NCBI GenBank assembly: GCA_028023455.1
Contig: JAQFVV010000350.1
Span: 188,001-252,000 of the forward strand
Source of the DNA: Epiperipatus broadwayi
Lineage: Eukaryota; Onychophora; Udeonychophora; Euonychophora; Peripatidae
Direction: 5' to 3'
Length of the DNA stretch: 64,000 nt
Every line of letters begins with the position of its first letter. Position 1 is the stretch's first letter. Below, piece by piece: positions 10,660 through 22,789 of the stretch. The translations under genes were made by a program, and so were the position numbers. The notes under the pieces were generated by a model. It was not told where the DNA came from and searched no databases. It was given only the letters and a program-made list of their open reading frames with translations.

Positions 10660-12630
10660 TAATTTCAGCATGGTATGTAGCTAACTTTGAGGATCTTATT
10701 GCTGGACCCCAAAGTTCTTCACAAATCTTCAAAATGTTGCTGCTGAACAGAATTTTTTAATACCAACCATAAGCTGCTGAAATACAGAAGGAAACTAATC
10801 TGTAAATGAAATTCACATGAATCAAGTATGCACCTATGTTGTCTCCTAAACCCAACTGGACTCTGTTGTTATGAATTAATGAGTGAGCCATGGAAGGACT
10901 GGTAACCTTTTTACTTTATAAGCCACAACCTTCTGGTCTATTCATGAACTCTATCTCAAGTCATAATTTAAGTTAACTACTGACTAAAATTTCTCTATTC
11001 ATTTTATAATGCATTAAATTTTATTATAATAATTCTCTATTCTATTATCTCTAGTCTTAAAATTAATATCTTGTTAACTTTCTTTCTTCTACTCTGGTGG
11101 TTCGTTTTAACTAATTTTAATTATATTTATTTGAATGATCATTAATATCATTTATTTGCGATAATATGCCAATAATACTTTCAACTCGATAATAATCTTT
11201 TTTGTTTAAACTCACCCTAAGAAAATAGTATTGCATTAAATTTTATAGCTTAATTATTGCCCATTAGAACTAAATTAATATGGTTTTATTAATTATCGAG
11301 TTGAAAGATTTATTTAGTGTTTGATATGATTTTACCAATGGCTGAGAAGAATTATTAGTTCAGTTTATAACCTATGCTCCCGCCTATTTTATTTAAGTTA
11401 TCAAAATTATCTATTCATATTGATCACATTCATTAATGTTTTATGAAAGGTTAATAAGGAAAATAGAATAAATATATTCCAATTATAATTCTGTTCAGAA
11501 AGGGCATGATATAAAGGATATTATTATTATGATTATATAATTGCATATAAGTACATTTGCTCCAAATAAGTTTGATTTTAATCTGATATGATTCAGGTCA
11601 TTACATTAAGCATCTATTATATAATTTGGGCTTTATTAATCAAATATGATGGTCATTATATCATCACCATTCAGAACGTTGCTAACACAAGCCATCTTCT
11701 TGCTTCTTGGGTTTGCCATTTCAGTGATATTATTGATATTTCAAATATATAGAAAGAAATTACTTCCTTCCTTGCTCATTGCTGTATTGGAACACCAAAT
11801 GTTCACAGCTGTGTTCCGACCTGGCTTTCCCCATGTTCCATGGATCATTTATAGGGCATAAAGGACTTGTTGAATACAAGCTGTCCTCCCACTTCTTGAA
11901 TCACCAACAAGCCATTTTATTTCATATTCATTTTGCTGCTCATAATGCATTAGTACCATTTTATTTCTTAGTTCAAATAAAGGTCCACTCTTTTGCTTTA
12001 TAAATTGTAATGAATTGATTTCATTAAAATCAAACAATTTTATATTTATCGATAAGTTAAATAATTTTTTTTGTTAAGTATTGAAGTTATACCCTACATA
12101 TTTATCATGCTGTTCATGAATTGATTTATGGATGTGTGAAAAATAACTCTCACCTCCTTCTTACATAAAATTAGAAACATATTTTCTTTTCCAAATAAAA
12201 TACCAAATGAGTAATGTATGTAATTTGGTCGGCACAAATGCCATAGGTATCATTATTTACACTTGTCTACTTTGTCGGGGCATAGATAAATATATTTCTT
12301 AAATACTTACATATTAATTATTGGCACATGAGCACAACTGCCATTATTTGTTGTACATTGTAGTTTAATGCTCCAAAGACTAGAGATAATTTATAATAAT
12401 CATCATGATTATTTGAACAAATATTTGCTTGTTATTAAATATTTTATAAAACATACTTGGTTTGACTGTTTATTATTTATTAATTTATTTTAAATATTCA
12501 TGCTTACTGTTTGTATTGGCAACTCAAATATACATATATTAATTTATTCAGAAATATCTGTAGTTGTTTTATCATGCATTAGTTAGAGTCAGATAAGTGG
12601 TCTCATTAATCGTCATATTCGTTGAACTAG
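10660..12630. other. AT-rich stretch without a supportable gene
   Basis: Overlapping small frames at 11646-12037 on both strands coincide with slightly GC-richer DNA but have no recognisable motif or clear splice sites. They may be a decayed transposon. Confidence 0.35.
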
Positions 12631-12639
12631 TTCATGGTG

Positions 12640-15120
12640 TATAGTCTCATGTGCCATCAATATGTGTTGTCCAATAGGTTTTGCTCTGAGCTTGTGAATT
12701 GGAATCGAATTCAGTTTGATCTTTAATATCATTCTTTGGTTTGACTGGGTTTGAAGTCCAAGTTTCATGGGTTTCAGTTCATGTTAAATGGAGAATATCT
12801 TTTGACCGGTACAATAAATTATAATAAGATCAGGGTGATCTGTTTGATCCCTAGTTAGTTTGGGTACCTTCAGGATTTAAAATCCTGAGTCTGGAAACAA
12901 ATCCCTACTGGTTTCTTCCACTGTTTCACATCAGTGTGCAACCTGGTTGTGCGAGCACATGAGGGATGGAGAAAAAAGTCATTGCTTTCTTTTCTCCCCT
13001 GCTTAAAAGTTTTCTTTCTCTTTTGTTGTCTAGATTAATGTTTCATCTTTATCTAGGTGGAAGGTTTTTTATTATCTATTAGGTTTTATTTAAATATTGG
13101 ATCTTTCTAGAATTCAATTATTAATTAGTTATTGCCAATTGAGTTCCTATGTTATCAGATTTTACTTTAGTTCATTTTAATTATTCAATTAATGTTTTAT
13201 TTTTGCTTTATTATTTTTCTAGTTGTAGACAATACTTTTAGTAACATAAATTTTAGTATTAATTTAAAATGCACATTTTACTGGGAATTAATAAATATTC
13301 CAGTATACTTTGCTGTTTGTTTTGGTTGGCAGCTTCAGTGTTGTTCCATTTCTGGGATTTCAGTTTGTGTCTTTCACTACCACATTATTTTTCTGCTTTG
13401 GTATTTCTGTTTCAGAGAAAACTGATATTATTGATTCATCTGCTTTACCTGGATTGTTTGAAACATGAGTACATCATGACAGAAATGATTTATTTGCCCA
13501 CTATTCATCTCTGTTTTCAGCTTTTAACTTTATGATATTCTTTGACAGAATAGCTATTATTTTCCCTTTTATCCAGAATGTTTTTTGATTGTCTCAGAAT
13601 CCACATTTATTTTATTACTTGTTTCTTTTTAAGCTCATCTAATTTAATTTACAATTATTATTGTCTGAACTACCAGTAAGATTAATTTTGATCTTAAATT
13701 TCTTCCCATCGATAGCTATGTTGAGGCTTTCCTGATGACTAATGAAGGCTTTGAGTTTGGGAAAAAAACTACTGAATATAATGCCTTATGTATATTATGC
13801 AACTTTTATATGACATTAGCTTTAATTGTTGTACCACTTTTGCAATCAAATCATTGAACTTCACTGTTTCTTAAACTTTTCTGATGTAAAGTTAATTCTA
13901 TTATTTGGGACTAGTAATTTTGTGAGGCCATTTCTCTATTGCTTTCTCAGTGTTGTGTTTTTTTTATCAAATAGCAGTCAATCTATTTTGAATTTGTATC
14001 TATAGTTACTAGCATCACATAGTCCTTAATTGATCCTGCATGGTTAACATGTATTATTCTCTGCTAAGCTTTGTTTACCTCTAGCTATGGTGTAAATTTT
14101 TTAGATGTTGAGTTCACCTTTCTTTGACATGCACAATATTTTTAAATGTAATTTTCTTATATTTGTACATATATTAACTACCATATATTTTTTCAAGTTA
14201 AAGCTTTAATTCTGATCATTTCAAAAAGTTTATTACATATAAGTTCAAAAATTCGTTCCCATCTATTATTAGAATGACTACATAATTTTCATTTGGAATG
14301 TAGACTTTTAGTAAAAATAGCTGACCCCATGCATTCCAGAATGCTAAATATGTAAATGCCAGCTGTTTTGCTATCTGCTGCTTATCTATTTAATAAGAAA
14401 TTTATAGCCCTCATCTTCTTTAGTTCATTTGGTGATGATCTTGATTTTGAACATATCTGCTTATGAGCATCAATCTAACATATATTTTTGAACATTTCAT
14501 TTTTTCAGATAAAAATGCCAGCATAGCTTACTTGTTTGAACTTTTTATAATTTAGTTCATAATTTAATGTGGAGAGTATGCTTCACTAGTGAATTATGCA
14601 TTAATTAAAGTGATCTAATAGAAATCTATTTTTTGATAATAAATTCAGAAGAATTTTATGGTCTGTAATCAACTTGAATGAATTATCATTCAGATATGGA
14701 TGAAATTTTTTTTCATGCTGAAAACAATTACCAGAGCTTTATCCAGGTAACTATAATTTCTTTCAGCTTTGGATAATGCTTGCTAAGCATACACAATTGA
14801 TCTATTCCCCTTGCTTTTATCATGTGTTGTTATTGCATTGACTTTATATTCAAAGGCATCTGCTTTTGATGTATTAATAATTGGTCTAATGTGAGAAATG
14901 ATATGATCAATCCATTTGAAAGCTTCTTCTTGCAATTTAAATCATGATCACTTTTGACCTTTTATAAACAAATTGTAGCAAGATGTTGATACATGAGTTT
15001 TTCCATAAGAAAACTAAAAATAATTAACAAGATCCAAAAAGTGTCAAAGTCTTGTTAGTAACTAATGCCTCAATTTATCTTGCTTTTAGAGCATATGGAC
15101 ATATTTTTGCTCACAGTTAA
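12640..15120 (-). mobile_element. Gypsy-type LTR retrotransposon pol relic
   Basis: On the minus strand, pol domains appear in Gypsy order with many stops and frameshifts. KIEALV-like connection sequence lies at about 15055-15078, followed by LVNYF and then QEEAFKWI. RNase H follows: ALSKAERNYSYLDKAL (about 14732-14776), a frameshift in the poly-A run near 14710, FHPYL and ITDHK (TDHK codons 14655-14666). An integrase core remnant includes 'VTIDTNSK' and RINFTSEKFKK (about 13873-13905). The segment to 12640 may encode the C-terminus of pol. I found neither protease, gag nor a pair of LTRs. It is an old, inactive copy. Confidence 0.65.
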
Positions 15121-16390
15121 GTAACCAAATATACTGGAATAAAATTGGAATGATTGCAAAGCCACCTCTCTGCATGTTGATGCATCAAATATAATTGAAT
15201 CAAAATTTTAGAGGAATTAGAGAATGCATTCTTTCTTGATAAAGTTGACAATAGAGTAATAGTGCCATATATTGGGAAGTAAAATATAATGGAATAAAAA
15301 AATTAGAGAAACTAGATACCAAAACAACCATTGATGATGATGATTAAAACAAACAATATAGGTCAGATGATTACATTAATCAATTAACTAAGTATTACAA
15401 TGTGATGCATTATTTATGTAAACTAGCATATATGTGTTGTTAAAAAGATAAAGAGATATAGCAGCATTTAATTGGAAAAGGCTCATTACTATATAGAGCA
15501 AGTACAAATCATAGTAATAATTTCAATGATCATAATGAAGGCAAAAAAGATGCTTTAGCTATGTAGATAGATTAAGAATTAAATGTCAAAAATATATATT
15601 TATTTGGTATATGCTTGTTTTGCATTATATATCTATGAGATTTCTTAGTCATATAATACCATCTGTAGCCAGCCAATCGTTAATTAATCAGAGATATAAA
15701 ATAATTTTCACTATTTTTTAATTAAACTAAAAAAAATACTGACCTATTCGATGTCTTTGGGTATGATTTATTCTCTTTCATTTTGACTGAATGTAATATG
15801 GGTAAAGCTTAAAACGTGTTTGATGTGCTATTACTAACAGTTGAATGTATTTGGAGTATTTAAATAAAGTTAAATTTTTCTAAAGACATTCAATACTCAT
15901 ATTAGATGATGGAAATAGTCCAATATTAAAATACAACTAAAACACCATCATCACAAACCTTCAAGAAAACACTATTAAAAATATAATTTTTAGTTTTTAT
16001 TATACTTAAATAATATCATGACAATTATTCAATAAATAATTTTGAAAGCTTATATAATTTAAACGTTTTTCTCTTAATTTTTTTTAAGAATAAAAACTGA
16101 AATTTAATTATTTTGAAAAATTTCTCACAAAATATTTTTTCTTCACATATATACAGTCAAAATTAAAAACACTTTTTAAAAATAATAATTAATAAATTAA
16201 CTCTCTTTTCTAATTAAATTAATCTGTGCACACATATTCGTCAATTTCATGAATATATACAGATTTCTTATAAAAAAACCTTACAAATTTTATATAATTA
16301 AAGGAAGTTAAATATATACACACATTTTTTTAATTTCTAAGTTTTATTAATTATATTTTTTACCTATTTAAATGCAATAGTTCTACTAAC
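15121..16390. other. AT-rich stretch with a family F end
   Basis: Around 15840-15925, CATTCAATACTCATATTAG then ATGATGGAAATAGTC match the termini of the inverted tRNA-derived pair at 45.1-45.7 kb, so a decayed copy of that family lies here. The rest is featureless. Confidence 0.4.
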
Positions 16391-17460
16391 AATGTCTATT
16401 CATTATTCTATTTTTTGCTTCTTAACATTCTCAATATGAACATTATGGCCAAGCTCAACTATTACATGCCCATCATGAGGATCACTAAGACTTTTATTAG
16501 TAAAATGAATTCTCTTGTATCACGACTTTTCTGGGGAGGTAAAGTTGTTGCAATTAGCATTAACAGGATGCCACTTCACCGGAAGTATAATGGACTTTCT
16601 TATCATGCTATTCAAGCCATTCATATTCAAAAAATATTTAATTTTATCACCATGCTTATCAAATCATTTAGATATGAGCAAGTCATTTTGCCAGTAATCC
16701 CGATGGATAGACCTCCCTCCTAGAGTTAAGAACTTCCTTGATGTCGCAATTGATTTGATCAAAAGCTACATGGTAATTACGAATGATACGTTTGATAACA
16801 GGATTAATATTTGGCAAGCACAGTCTCATTCACCCTGACACAATTCCCATAACACCGCTACTTGCCCTGACCAATAATAAGATCATCTCCATCTTCAGGT
16901 ACTGGACTATAGAACCGAAATTCTTTGATTTCATTATTAAGATAAATTTAAATGCCATTAGCACAAATTGGTTTCTCTTCCATAGGTGAGGCATCGACAA
17001 AATTGACCCAATCTGCCCCCTCTGCCAGACTCATGATGAAACTTTTGATCATCTGGTTTACTCGTGCCATGAACTCTGGAGGTCTAGAAGGATTATCATT
17101 GATAACCTTAAAGTGAATTTTTACCTTGTTATCTCTCTTAAGGACAGTATTAAGACAAGATCCATCCCTACTATTAGGCTTTCATTATTTATCAACTATG
17201 CATTCTGGTCTACTCATTGTAAAATGGTTTTTAATCCTGGTGCAATTCATGAGGGAAAATTCTTTCTGAATAAACTTATAAAATTTAAAAACCATGACAT
17301 GCTCCTAGCTCCAAAAGTATTATTTGAGGAAACATGGACTCTGATTGCATTGAAAGAAAGATTGCTGGTAATACACTTTGTTTCTTCTGTCTAAGATATT
17401 GCTGAAAGTGATTTTGTTAATAATCTGAAGTTCAGATCCTTATGTTATCAAAATGGATAA
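16390..17460 (+). pseudogene. L1/Tx1-like LINE ORF2, 3' part, broken
   Basis: The frame at 16415-16723 matches the region after the RT palm in L1-clade ORF2 (LNYYMPIMRITKTFISKMNS, then LFWGG). A frameshift near 16723-16783 moves to another frame, which crosses a TGA (16987-16989) and then encodes the zinc-binding RVT domain: C-P-L-C (codons at 17014 and 17023), later H (17050) and C (17065) in DHLVYSC. That frame continues to a TAA at 17392-17394. The RT catalytic part is missing (5' truncation near 16390). L1-type machinery is what makes processed retrocopies such as EMRE, so a related active element may exist in this genome. Confidence 0.7.
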
Positions 17461-18283
17461 TATTTAACTGAACACATCAGATTTAGCATTAATACCTAAG
17501 CCTTCATAGTTGTAGTGATTTTTCCAATGGTGATCTGACCAAACTCTAGATTGACTAAGTGACTCTTGGTAGTGTGAGGTAATTTGTCTTGGTGAGTTGG
17601 GTGAGCTTAATTGGCCTACTTGTGAGTTAACAGTCATGTAATTCTTTTTTATGTTTGTAATTCTAGCTTTCCTTTTCAATTTATCATGTATACATAATTG
17701 TCACTGTAAACATTGTACTTGTTTAATAAATATTTGAAAGAACATTTATTTTAAATATTTACTGAAGTTATATGTTAATATGACTTTGATAATTTTTCAG
17801 CGAATTCAAGGTTTTTATAAACACTCAAAATGTCATTCACGATTTATCTATTAATCTTTGGAAGAAATATCATGATGAGAGGAGCTACTCATCTAAAAAT
17901 CCATGAGCAACCGATCCAAACTATTTTCTGATTATTTTGCTGATCAAGGCTATGACATGGTGGTCAATTTAAAAGTATAGGATAAATTATTAGTAACAGG
18001 AAGATACACAATAACTTAAAAACTTTTAATTATTTCAACTAAATTCAATTTCAATTCAAAACTGATTTTATTTCTGGATGCTTATATTTGTTTCTTTGTC
18101 TTTAAAAAATCCATATTATGAAAATATATTTGCTTTAAACATATTTTCATTCATAATTAGTTTTTTTTCTGACTTTCAAACTCTTTAATGGTCTATTTAT
18201 GTATTTTCTGTTATTTTATAATCTCTATATAAAACATCACACATTTTTTAAAACCACTAAATATGATATGATTAGTATTCCCT
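17461..18283. other. LINE 3' flank and AT-rich DNA
   Basis: The first 250 bp could be the 3' untranslated region of the LINE (AATAAA at about 17725). Nothing else is recognisable. Confidence 0.35.
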
Positions 18284-18705
18284 ATGCTTACACAAGCTGT
18301 TAAAATAGAAGCAAAAATCTTCATACAATAGTGTGACTCAGAGTAGTCAATGAATGCAAGAAGGTTTGTGCATAAAATACCTATCTATTGCCTACTCATC
18401 CAATATCGCCAGACTGATTTCAAGCTTGTGACTTTTATCAATGAAGAGCTTTGAATATGAGAGCACTGTATCTTAATTAAAAAGATAAAAGATGCATGCT
18501 AGAGAATTTATTAGATCCTAAGATCTAGGTGCAGTGCTCTTAGATTTAAGACTTCTCACTGATGAAAGCCACAAGCTAGCAACTAGTCTAGGGATATTGG
18601 GTGAATAGGCATGATATAGGAATTTTATGCATGAACCTTCTTGCATCTATTGATTATTCTGGCTTGCAGTGCATGAAACTACCGTATGAAAAGTTTTGCC
18701 TCTAT
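18284..18705. repeat. Family A foldback repeat
   Basis: The left arm (18284-18475) begins TGCTTACACAAGCTGTTAAA and carries the inverted GCCTACTCATCCAATATC block. The right arm (18480-18705) carries its mirror. The plus-strand core reads TTCTCA-CTGATGA, AAGCCACAAGCTA, then GCAAC instead of GAAAC, then TAGTC, so a key core residue is lost. Confidence 0.7.
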
Positions 18706-19972
18706 TATTTTTTTAATTAATTACGCTAAGAGGATTTAAAAAAAATATATATTTTAAAAAACAATTTATATACAAATATAGACATACATTTATTCTAATT
18801 CTACATTTTTAAAACCAATTTGGCTATTGGAATTTCCCACCCTTCATAATAATATACCTAAAATATATATTCTATATATCTATTCTATTTCTTGCATAAA
18901 TACTTAGAAATTGTCCTATCCACATATTTCAACTATACATAACAGTTATCAATCTTTTTATTTTCAAATTACAATCTTACAAGCACTTAAAATTTCCTTT
19001 TAATTTTCAACATTAAAGATAAGTTTACCACATTTTACTTCAAATAGTTCTTATTTGCTGTCCACAATTTTTAATGCATACATACTTATTCCTGTATTTA
19101 ATCTAAAAATTTCTGACTTTCCTGGGCAAAACAAAGTTTGCCATTTTTTAGTTAAATCAGACATCATCATTTTTTCCCAGATAATTCTAAATTCTATGAA
19201 AAATATGCCAGATATTTAATCTCATTTTACTGTTTGCTTTTCTTTTCAACTATTAATTCACAACAATTAATACAATTTAACTTTTCCATTTAACAAAATA
19301 TTTAAGTACTTAATCTCCACTTCTTCAAGACAAATATCTTTCATTTCTTATCCTTTAGTTTTACAATTTCCAATATTAAATAATACGATTTTATATTTTT
19401 CTTTACAGAATTTAATTTTTGTTCTTTTTCTTATTTCTCCACACTTCTTTAGTTGCAAATTCATATAATTAATTTATTTTTTTTTGGAAAAAAAAGCCAT
19501 ATCAATATTTAAAAAAAAGTTATATAGTCTCCTGGCTTTTATTATAAAAATCTCCTACTCTTGTTTCAGATCTCTTTATCTCAACCCTCAATTTTGAAAG
19601 AAGCAAAATAAAAAAGATATTTCAAAACCCTACATAGATAAGCACAGTGTGGTGAATGGATCATTATCACTGCTGATGCTTGAATGTTTTATGACCCCTC
19701 TCTTCCCAAATAATTAACAATTACTTTTACTATTACTCCTCTTATTGGCATTTGTCTTTTATTTTTACAAGTGCAACTTATTATGTAGAAGTTATGCCAT
19801 AAAAAAAAGTCAGACCTCTTAATTACTTACATTTTATGAAATACCCTAATTTATTTTTAAAAGTTCTATTTAACAATTAAAAAAATTGAATGATACAACC
19901 ATCCAAACAAGCTTTAAACTTCACTAATATTGGATGAAGTTAGGCATATTTTTAATACAATTTATTTATTTA
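18706..19972. other. AT-rich stretch, nothing recognised
   Basis: Long T-rich and A-rich runs; no frame, splice-site pair or repeat unit could be supported. Confidence 0.4.
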
Positions 19973-20489
19973 GTTATACACAAGCATAAGCGGAGGTAGT
20001 CATGTGATGTTTATTGGCTTAAAACCAATCCTGCCTAATAGGATAGTGATGGCTATGGTTATTAAAGAACCAAACACACCAAAATGTATGGGTACTGAAC
20101 TGGGTTCAGACCCATATGACTATATAAGCTAATGGGCTTGGATTGAAAACATTAAGGTGTTTTCAGTTTAAGACTCATAGTTTTGTAGTTAAATGGAGAT
20201 AAAAGGTGGTTGTTGGAGGGTTGCATTAGATCCTAAAATTTAGATGCAGTGCTCTCAGATCCAAGGCTCCTCATTGTCGAAGGCCATTAGCCAGAAACTA
20301 GTCTGGGGATATTGGATGAGTAGGCACTGGATGGGGATTTTATGCACAAGCATTCTGGCATCCATTGATTACTCTAGCTTGTTGTGTGTGGCAGTTGTGT
20401 GTGGCAATATATATATATATAGTGAGTTTTATCTGTTTTAACAACAGTTATACACAAGCATAAGAGGAGGTAGTCATGTGATGTTCATT
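19973..20489 (+). repeat. Family A unit with 42-bp terminal direct repeats
   Basis: A single plus-strand unit starts with GTTATACACAAGCATAAG and GTAGTCATGTGATGTT (19973-20014) and ends with the same block (20447-20489), spacing 474 bp, with only a few differences. It includes the complete 5' part (CAATCCTGCCTAATAGGAT, GTTATTAAAGAACC, CTGAACTGGGTTCAGACC). The hammerhead region near 20268-20309 keeps helix I, GAAAC and GTC (20301-20303) but has TTGTCGA for CTGATGA. Terminal direct repeats rather than inverted ones suggest the insertion copied slightly more than one turn of a circular or multimeric template. Confidence 0.75.
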
Positions 20490-20710
20490 AGAACTATGCC
20501 TATATATATATATATGAACATAGATGGATATGTAAATGAGACCTAATGCATAAATGTGGCATTTAAATGTTCCATTTTTTGTCAATAACAGAAAAAAATA
20601 TATAAAAGGCTTGAGTGATCACAAAGGATCCACATTCTATTAACAGAAAGGATCCATGAGTTCCATTACAGATCCAATTATGTCAATATATATATATAGG
20701 CATAGTTCTA
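20489..20710. mobile_element. Hairpin MITE with perfect terminal inverted repeats
   Basis: TAGAACTATGCC followed by (TA)n at 20489-20514 is mirrored by (TA)n then GGCATAGTTCTA at 20686-20710. The 222-bp element abuts the right end of the family A unit. Its interior has no frame but holds two near-copies of AAAGGATCCA. The flanking TA dinucleotides suit a Tc1/mariner-type target duplication. Confidence 0.65.
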
Positions 20711-20879
20711 ACTTCTAAATTTTAACAGCACTATGATTCTGGCAGTAATCTGCTGAAAGCATGCTTAGTGTATTATAAAACTTTTAAACTTAAATGGTTA
20801 CTTTTTCATAATACTCGATTATAATGAGTTTTTAAGAATTATAATATTTGATGAAAAGAGAGAAGTAAACATTTAGAAT

Positions 20880-21115
20880 GCTTAAAAAATTACATCATAA
20901 ACTTTAAGCTGAGCATTGATTGTATATATGTGTGAAGATGGTAATCTAGAACAACTGATGTGCATTGGTTTAGCACGAAATACATATATTGGTGATTATT
21001 TATCTTTTCAACATGTGTGTGATCAAGTGTGTCAGCAGTATGAGATAGCATGGATAGTTGAGGGTCATGTGAAAGTCTGAGTTCAAACCCCCTTTATATT
21101 ACATATTGGAGTGCA
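20880..21115 (+). repeat. Family B unit with hammerhead-like region and B box
   Basis: ATATATGTGT (20924-20933) pairs over ten positions with ATACATATAT (20980-20989), enclosing AACTGATG, TGC-loop-GCA and CGAAA (20976-20980). A tail follows: GTGATCAAGTGTGTCAGCAG, then GTCTGAGTTCAAACCCC, whose GTTCAAACC resembles a tRNA B box. A9 of the canonical core is missing here. No tRNA cloverleaf could be drawn. Confidence 0.55.
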
Positions 21116-21567
21116 GGTAAGAAAAAGTCTGTACTGTAGAAAAAATTCATATAATAACTATAAGAGATGTAGCTATTATATAAAAAAATAGGCAAAGCTT
21201 AAGAGCACTGCTTCACTAGGCCCCACATAATGCTAAATCACTACTAAAAAAAGATTCTAAATCATTAAAAAAATTATTTTTTAGTCTACCTACTGTTAGT
21301 CATGAATACAAATCAAAAGATGACTTTTATAAGTTATATTTATAACTTATAGGAACATAAAGAACAATTACATTTTAATTTAGCCTTTAAATAATATTTT
21401 TTAAAAACTTATATACATTTTTATTGTTTAATATTACATATAATCAGAAATAAAATTCAATAACTATAAAACAACATTTTTTTTTTATATAAAGTTTTAT
21501 TATTTTATATAAAAACATTATTAATTTTTTTTTTATAATATTAAAGATAATATTAAAAAAATATTTT
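21116..21567. other. AT-rich DNA 3' of the transporter exon
   Basis: Probably the 3' untranslated region and downstream flank of the MFS gene on the minus strand. No further feature was seen. Confidence 0.35.
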
Positions 21568-21779
21568 TTAAATAGTAGTTTCAAGCATATTCATCTCTTT
21601 TGTTATAACATTGTTACATTTTCTTTCATTTCTTTTTTTAATTGGTATTAAAATAGTATAATGAATTATTGCATAAATAGCACCAGTAACGAAGGACATG
21701 TAGCCAGCATAGCGAAATGCTAATCGGATTCCATATTTTTCAATAGCGATGCCACCAAAAAAACTTCCTAAGCCACGAC
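21568..21779 (-). CDS. Last exon of an MFSD6-like major facilitator transporter
   Basis: On the minus strand a strong acceptor (T-run then CAG, at 21780-21790) opens into 2 nt plus 70 codons ending in TAA (21568-21570). The peptide starts (G)RGLGSFFGGIAIEKYG, then IRLAFRYAGYM and a hydrophobic span IYAIIHYTILIPI, then a basic and acidic cytoplasmic tail ending MLETTI. GRGLGS-x-x-GG followed by YG-x-R-x-x-FR is typical of a late helix-loop-helix of MFSD6-type members of the major facilitator superfamily, which are multi-pass membrane proteins. GC content is clearly above the flanks. The splice phase (codon split after its first base) would complete a Gly. Preceding exons must lie to the right on the minus strand; none was identified. 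The substrate is unknown. Confidence 0.75.
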
Positions 21780-21865
21780 CTGAAAAAAAAAATCAAACAA
21801 TATTTTAAAAAATAAATAAATGATGCAAATAATACATCTATTAGTAAATCAATAATAACAATAGC

Positions 21866-21962
21866 ATGGTTAGTTTCTCTGAATGTCGTGTAATGCTTGA
21901 GGAACGAAATGCCGGTTGTGCTTCAATCTGGAAATCTTTAGCTCTTTGGTCTGACATTCTAC
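21866..21962. other. GC-richer island, possible exon, strand unclear
   Basis: This 97-bp stretch is less AT-rich than its surroundings and is open on both strands. Plus: 35 codons starting MVSFSECRVMLEERN. Minus: a frame through DQRAKDFQIEAQPAFRSSS. No convincing donor or acceptor brackets either reading. The position just upstream of the transporter exon makes the minus reading worth testing. Confidence 0.2.
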
Positions 21963-22419
21963 TATTACATTAAATACTACAAACAACATTTTCATTCAAC
22001 TGATTGATGTTTTTTTTGTTTACATTGCTCAGTTGAGAGCTAATTGTTGAAATCTTTAATTCTAAGCCTTGAGTAGGCTAAACTTCACAAAATTACTAAT
22101 ATAATATGTATTGTAACATTGAAATCTTCAACTTTCAGTGTAGTAATCTCACATTGAACTAAATCTTGCAATTTATTAGTATTGTAATAGATGAAGTAAA
22201 TAATACTGCCTTCATTTTGGTTAATTACACTACGATTAAATAGTAAAACATATTGACTATCATCAATAGTAGTAGTTCGCTATCAACTCTTAAAACTATC
22301 TTGTATTCACTATTATAAATTGCATTTAATAAAATTTATTATAAAGTAGTTTGTAGATATTAAACCACTAAACATCACAAGATCACTAGTTATTATGCTA
22401 GCACATAACTGTTATTAAA

Positions 22420-22775
22420 ACAGGTAAAACTCTCCATACAGTAGTGCCAACCAGAGTAATCAGTGGATGCCAGAAGGCTTGTGCATAAAATCCCCATCTA
22501 GTGCCTAATCATCCAATATCCCCAGATGAGTTTCTGGCTTGTGGCCTTCATCAGTGAGGAGCTTTGGATCTGAGAGCACTGCTCTCCTAAGATCTATGCA
22601 GTGCTCTCAGATCCAAAGCTCCTCACTGATGAAAGCCACAAGCCAGAAACTACTCTGGGGATATTGGATGAGTATGCAGTAGATGGGGATTTTATGCAGA
22701 AGCCTTCTAGAATCCATTGATTACTCTGGTTGGCACTGAGTGGCACTATTGTATGGAGAGTTTTGCCTGTTTTAA
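22420..22775. repeat. Family A foldback repeat, compact and well conserved
   Basis: Arms at 22420-22590 and 22598-22775 are nearly perfect mirror images from AAACAGGTAAAACTCTCCAT to its complement GTTTTGCCTGTTTTAATAG. Only the 3' half of the unit is present in each arm, joined at GATCT. Both arms hold the core. On the plus strand this is TCCTCA (22620-22625), CTGATGA (22626-22632), AAGCCACAAGCCA, GAAAC (22646-22650), TACTC, then TGGGGA. On the minus strand it is CTGATGA, AGGCCACAAGCCA, GAAAC. Confidence 0.8.
22620..22661 (+). ncRNA. Hammerhead-like motif in a family A repeat
   Basis: The core is CTGATGA then GAAAC, with a six-pair helix I (TCCTCA with TGGGGA). The cleavage triplet is CTC here, where most copies have GTC. 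The opposite arm (22521-22562, minus) has GGC-CACAA-GCC, a three-pair helix II with an A-A juxtaposition at its base. Confidence 0.45.
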
Positions 22776-22789
22776 TAGTTTATATGTAC

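Noticed and set aside
11646-12037. Overlapping frames on both strands
   Set aside because: No recognised domain and no splice-site pair; perhaps a decayed transposon, but nothing identifies it.
12700-13000. Long terminal repeat of the Gypsy element
   Set aside because: No matching second copy was found on the other side of the pol relic.
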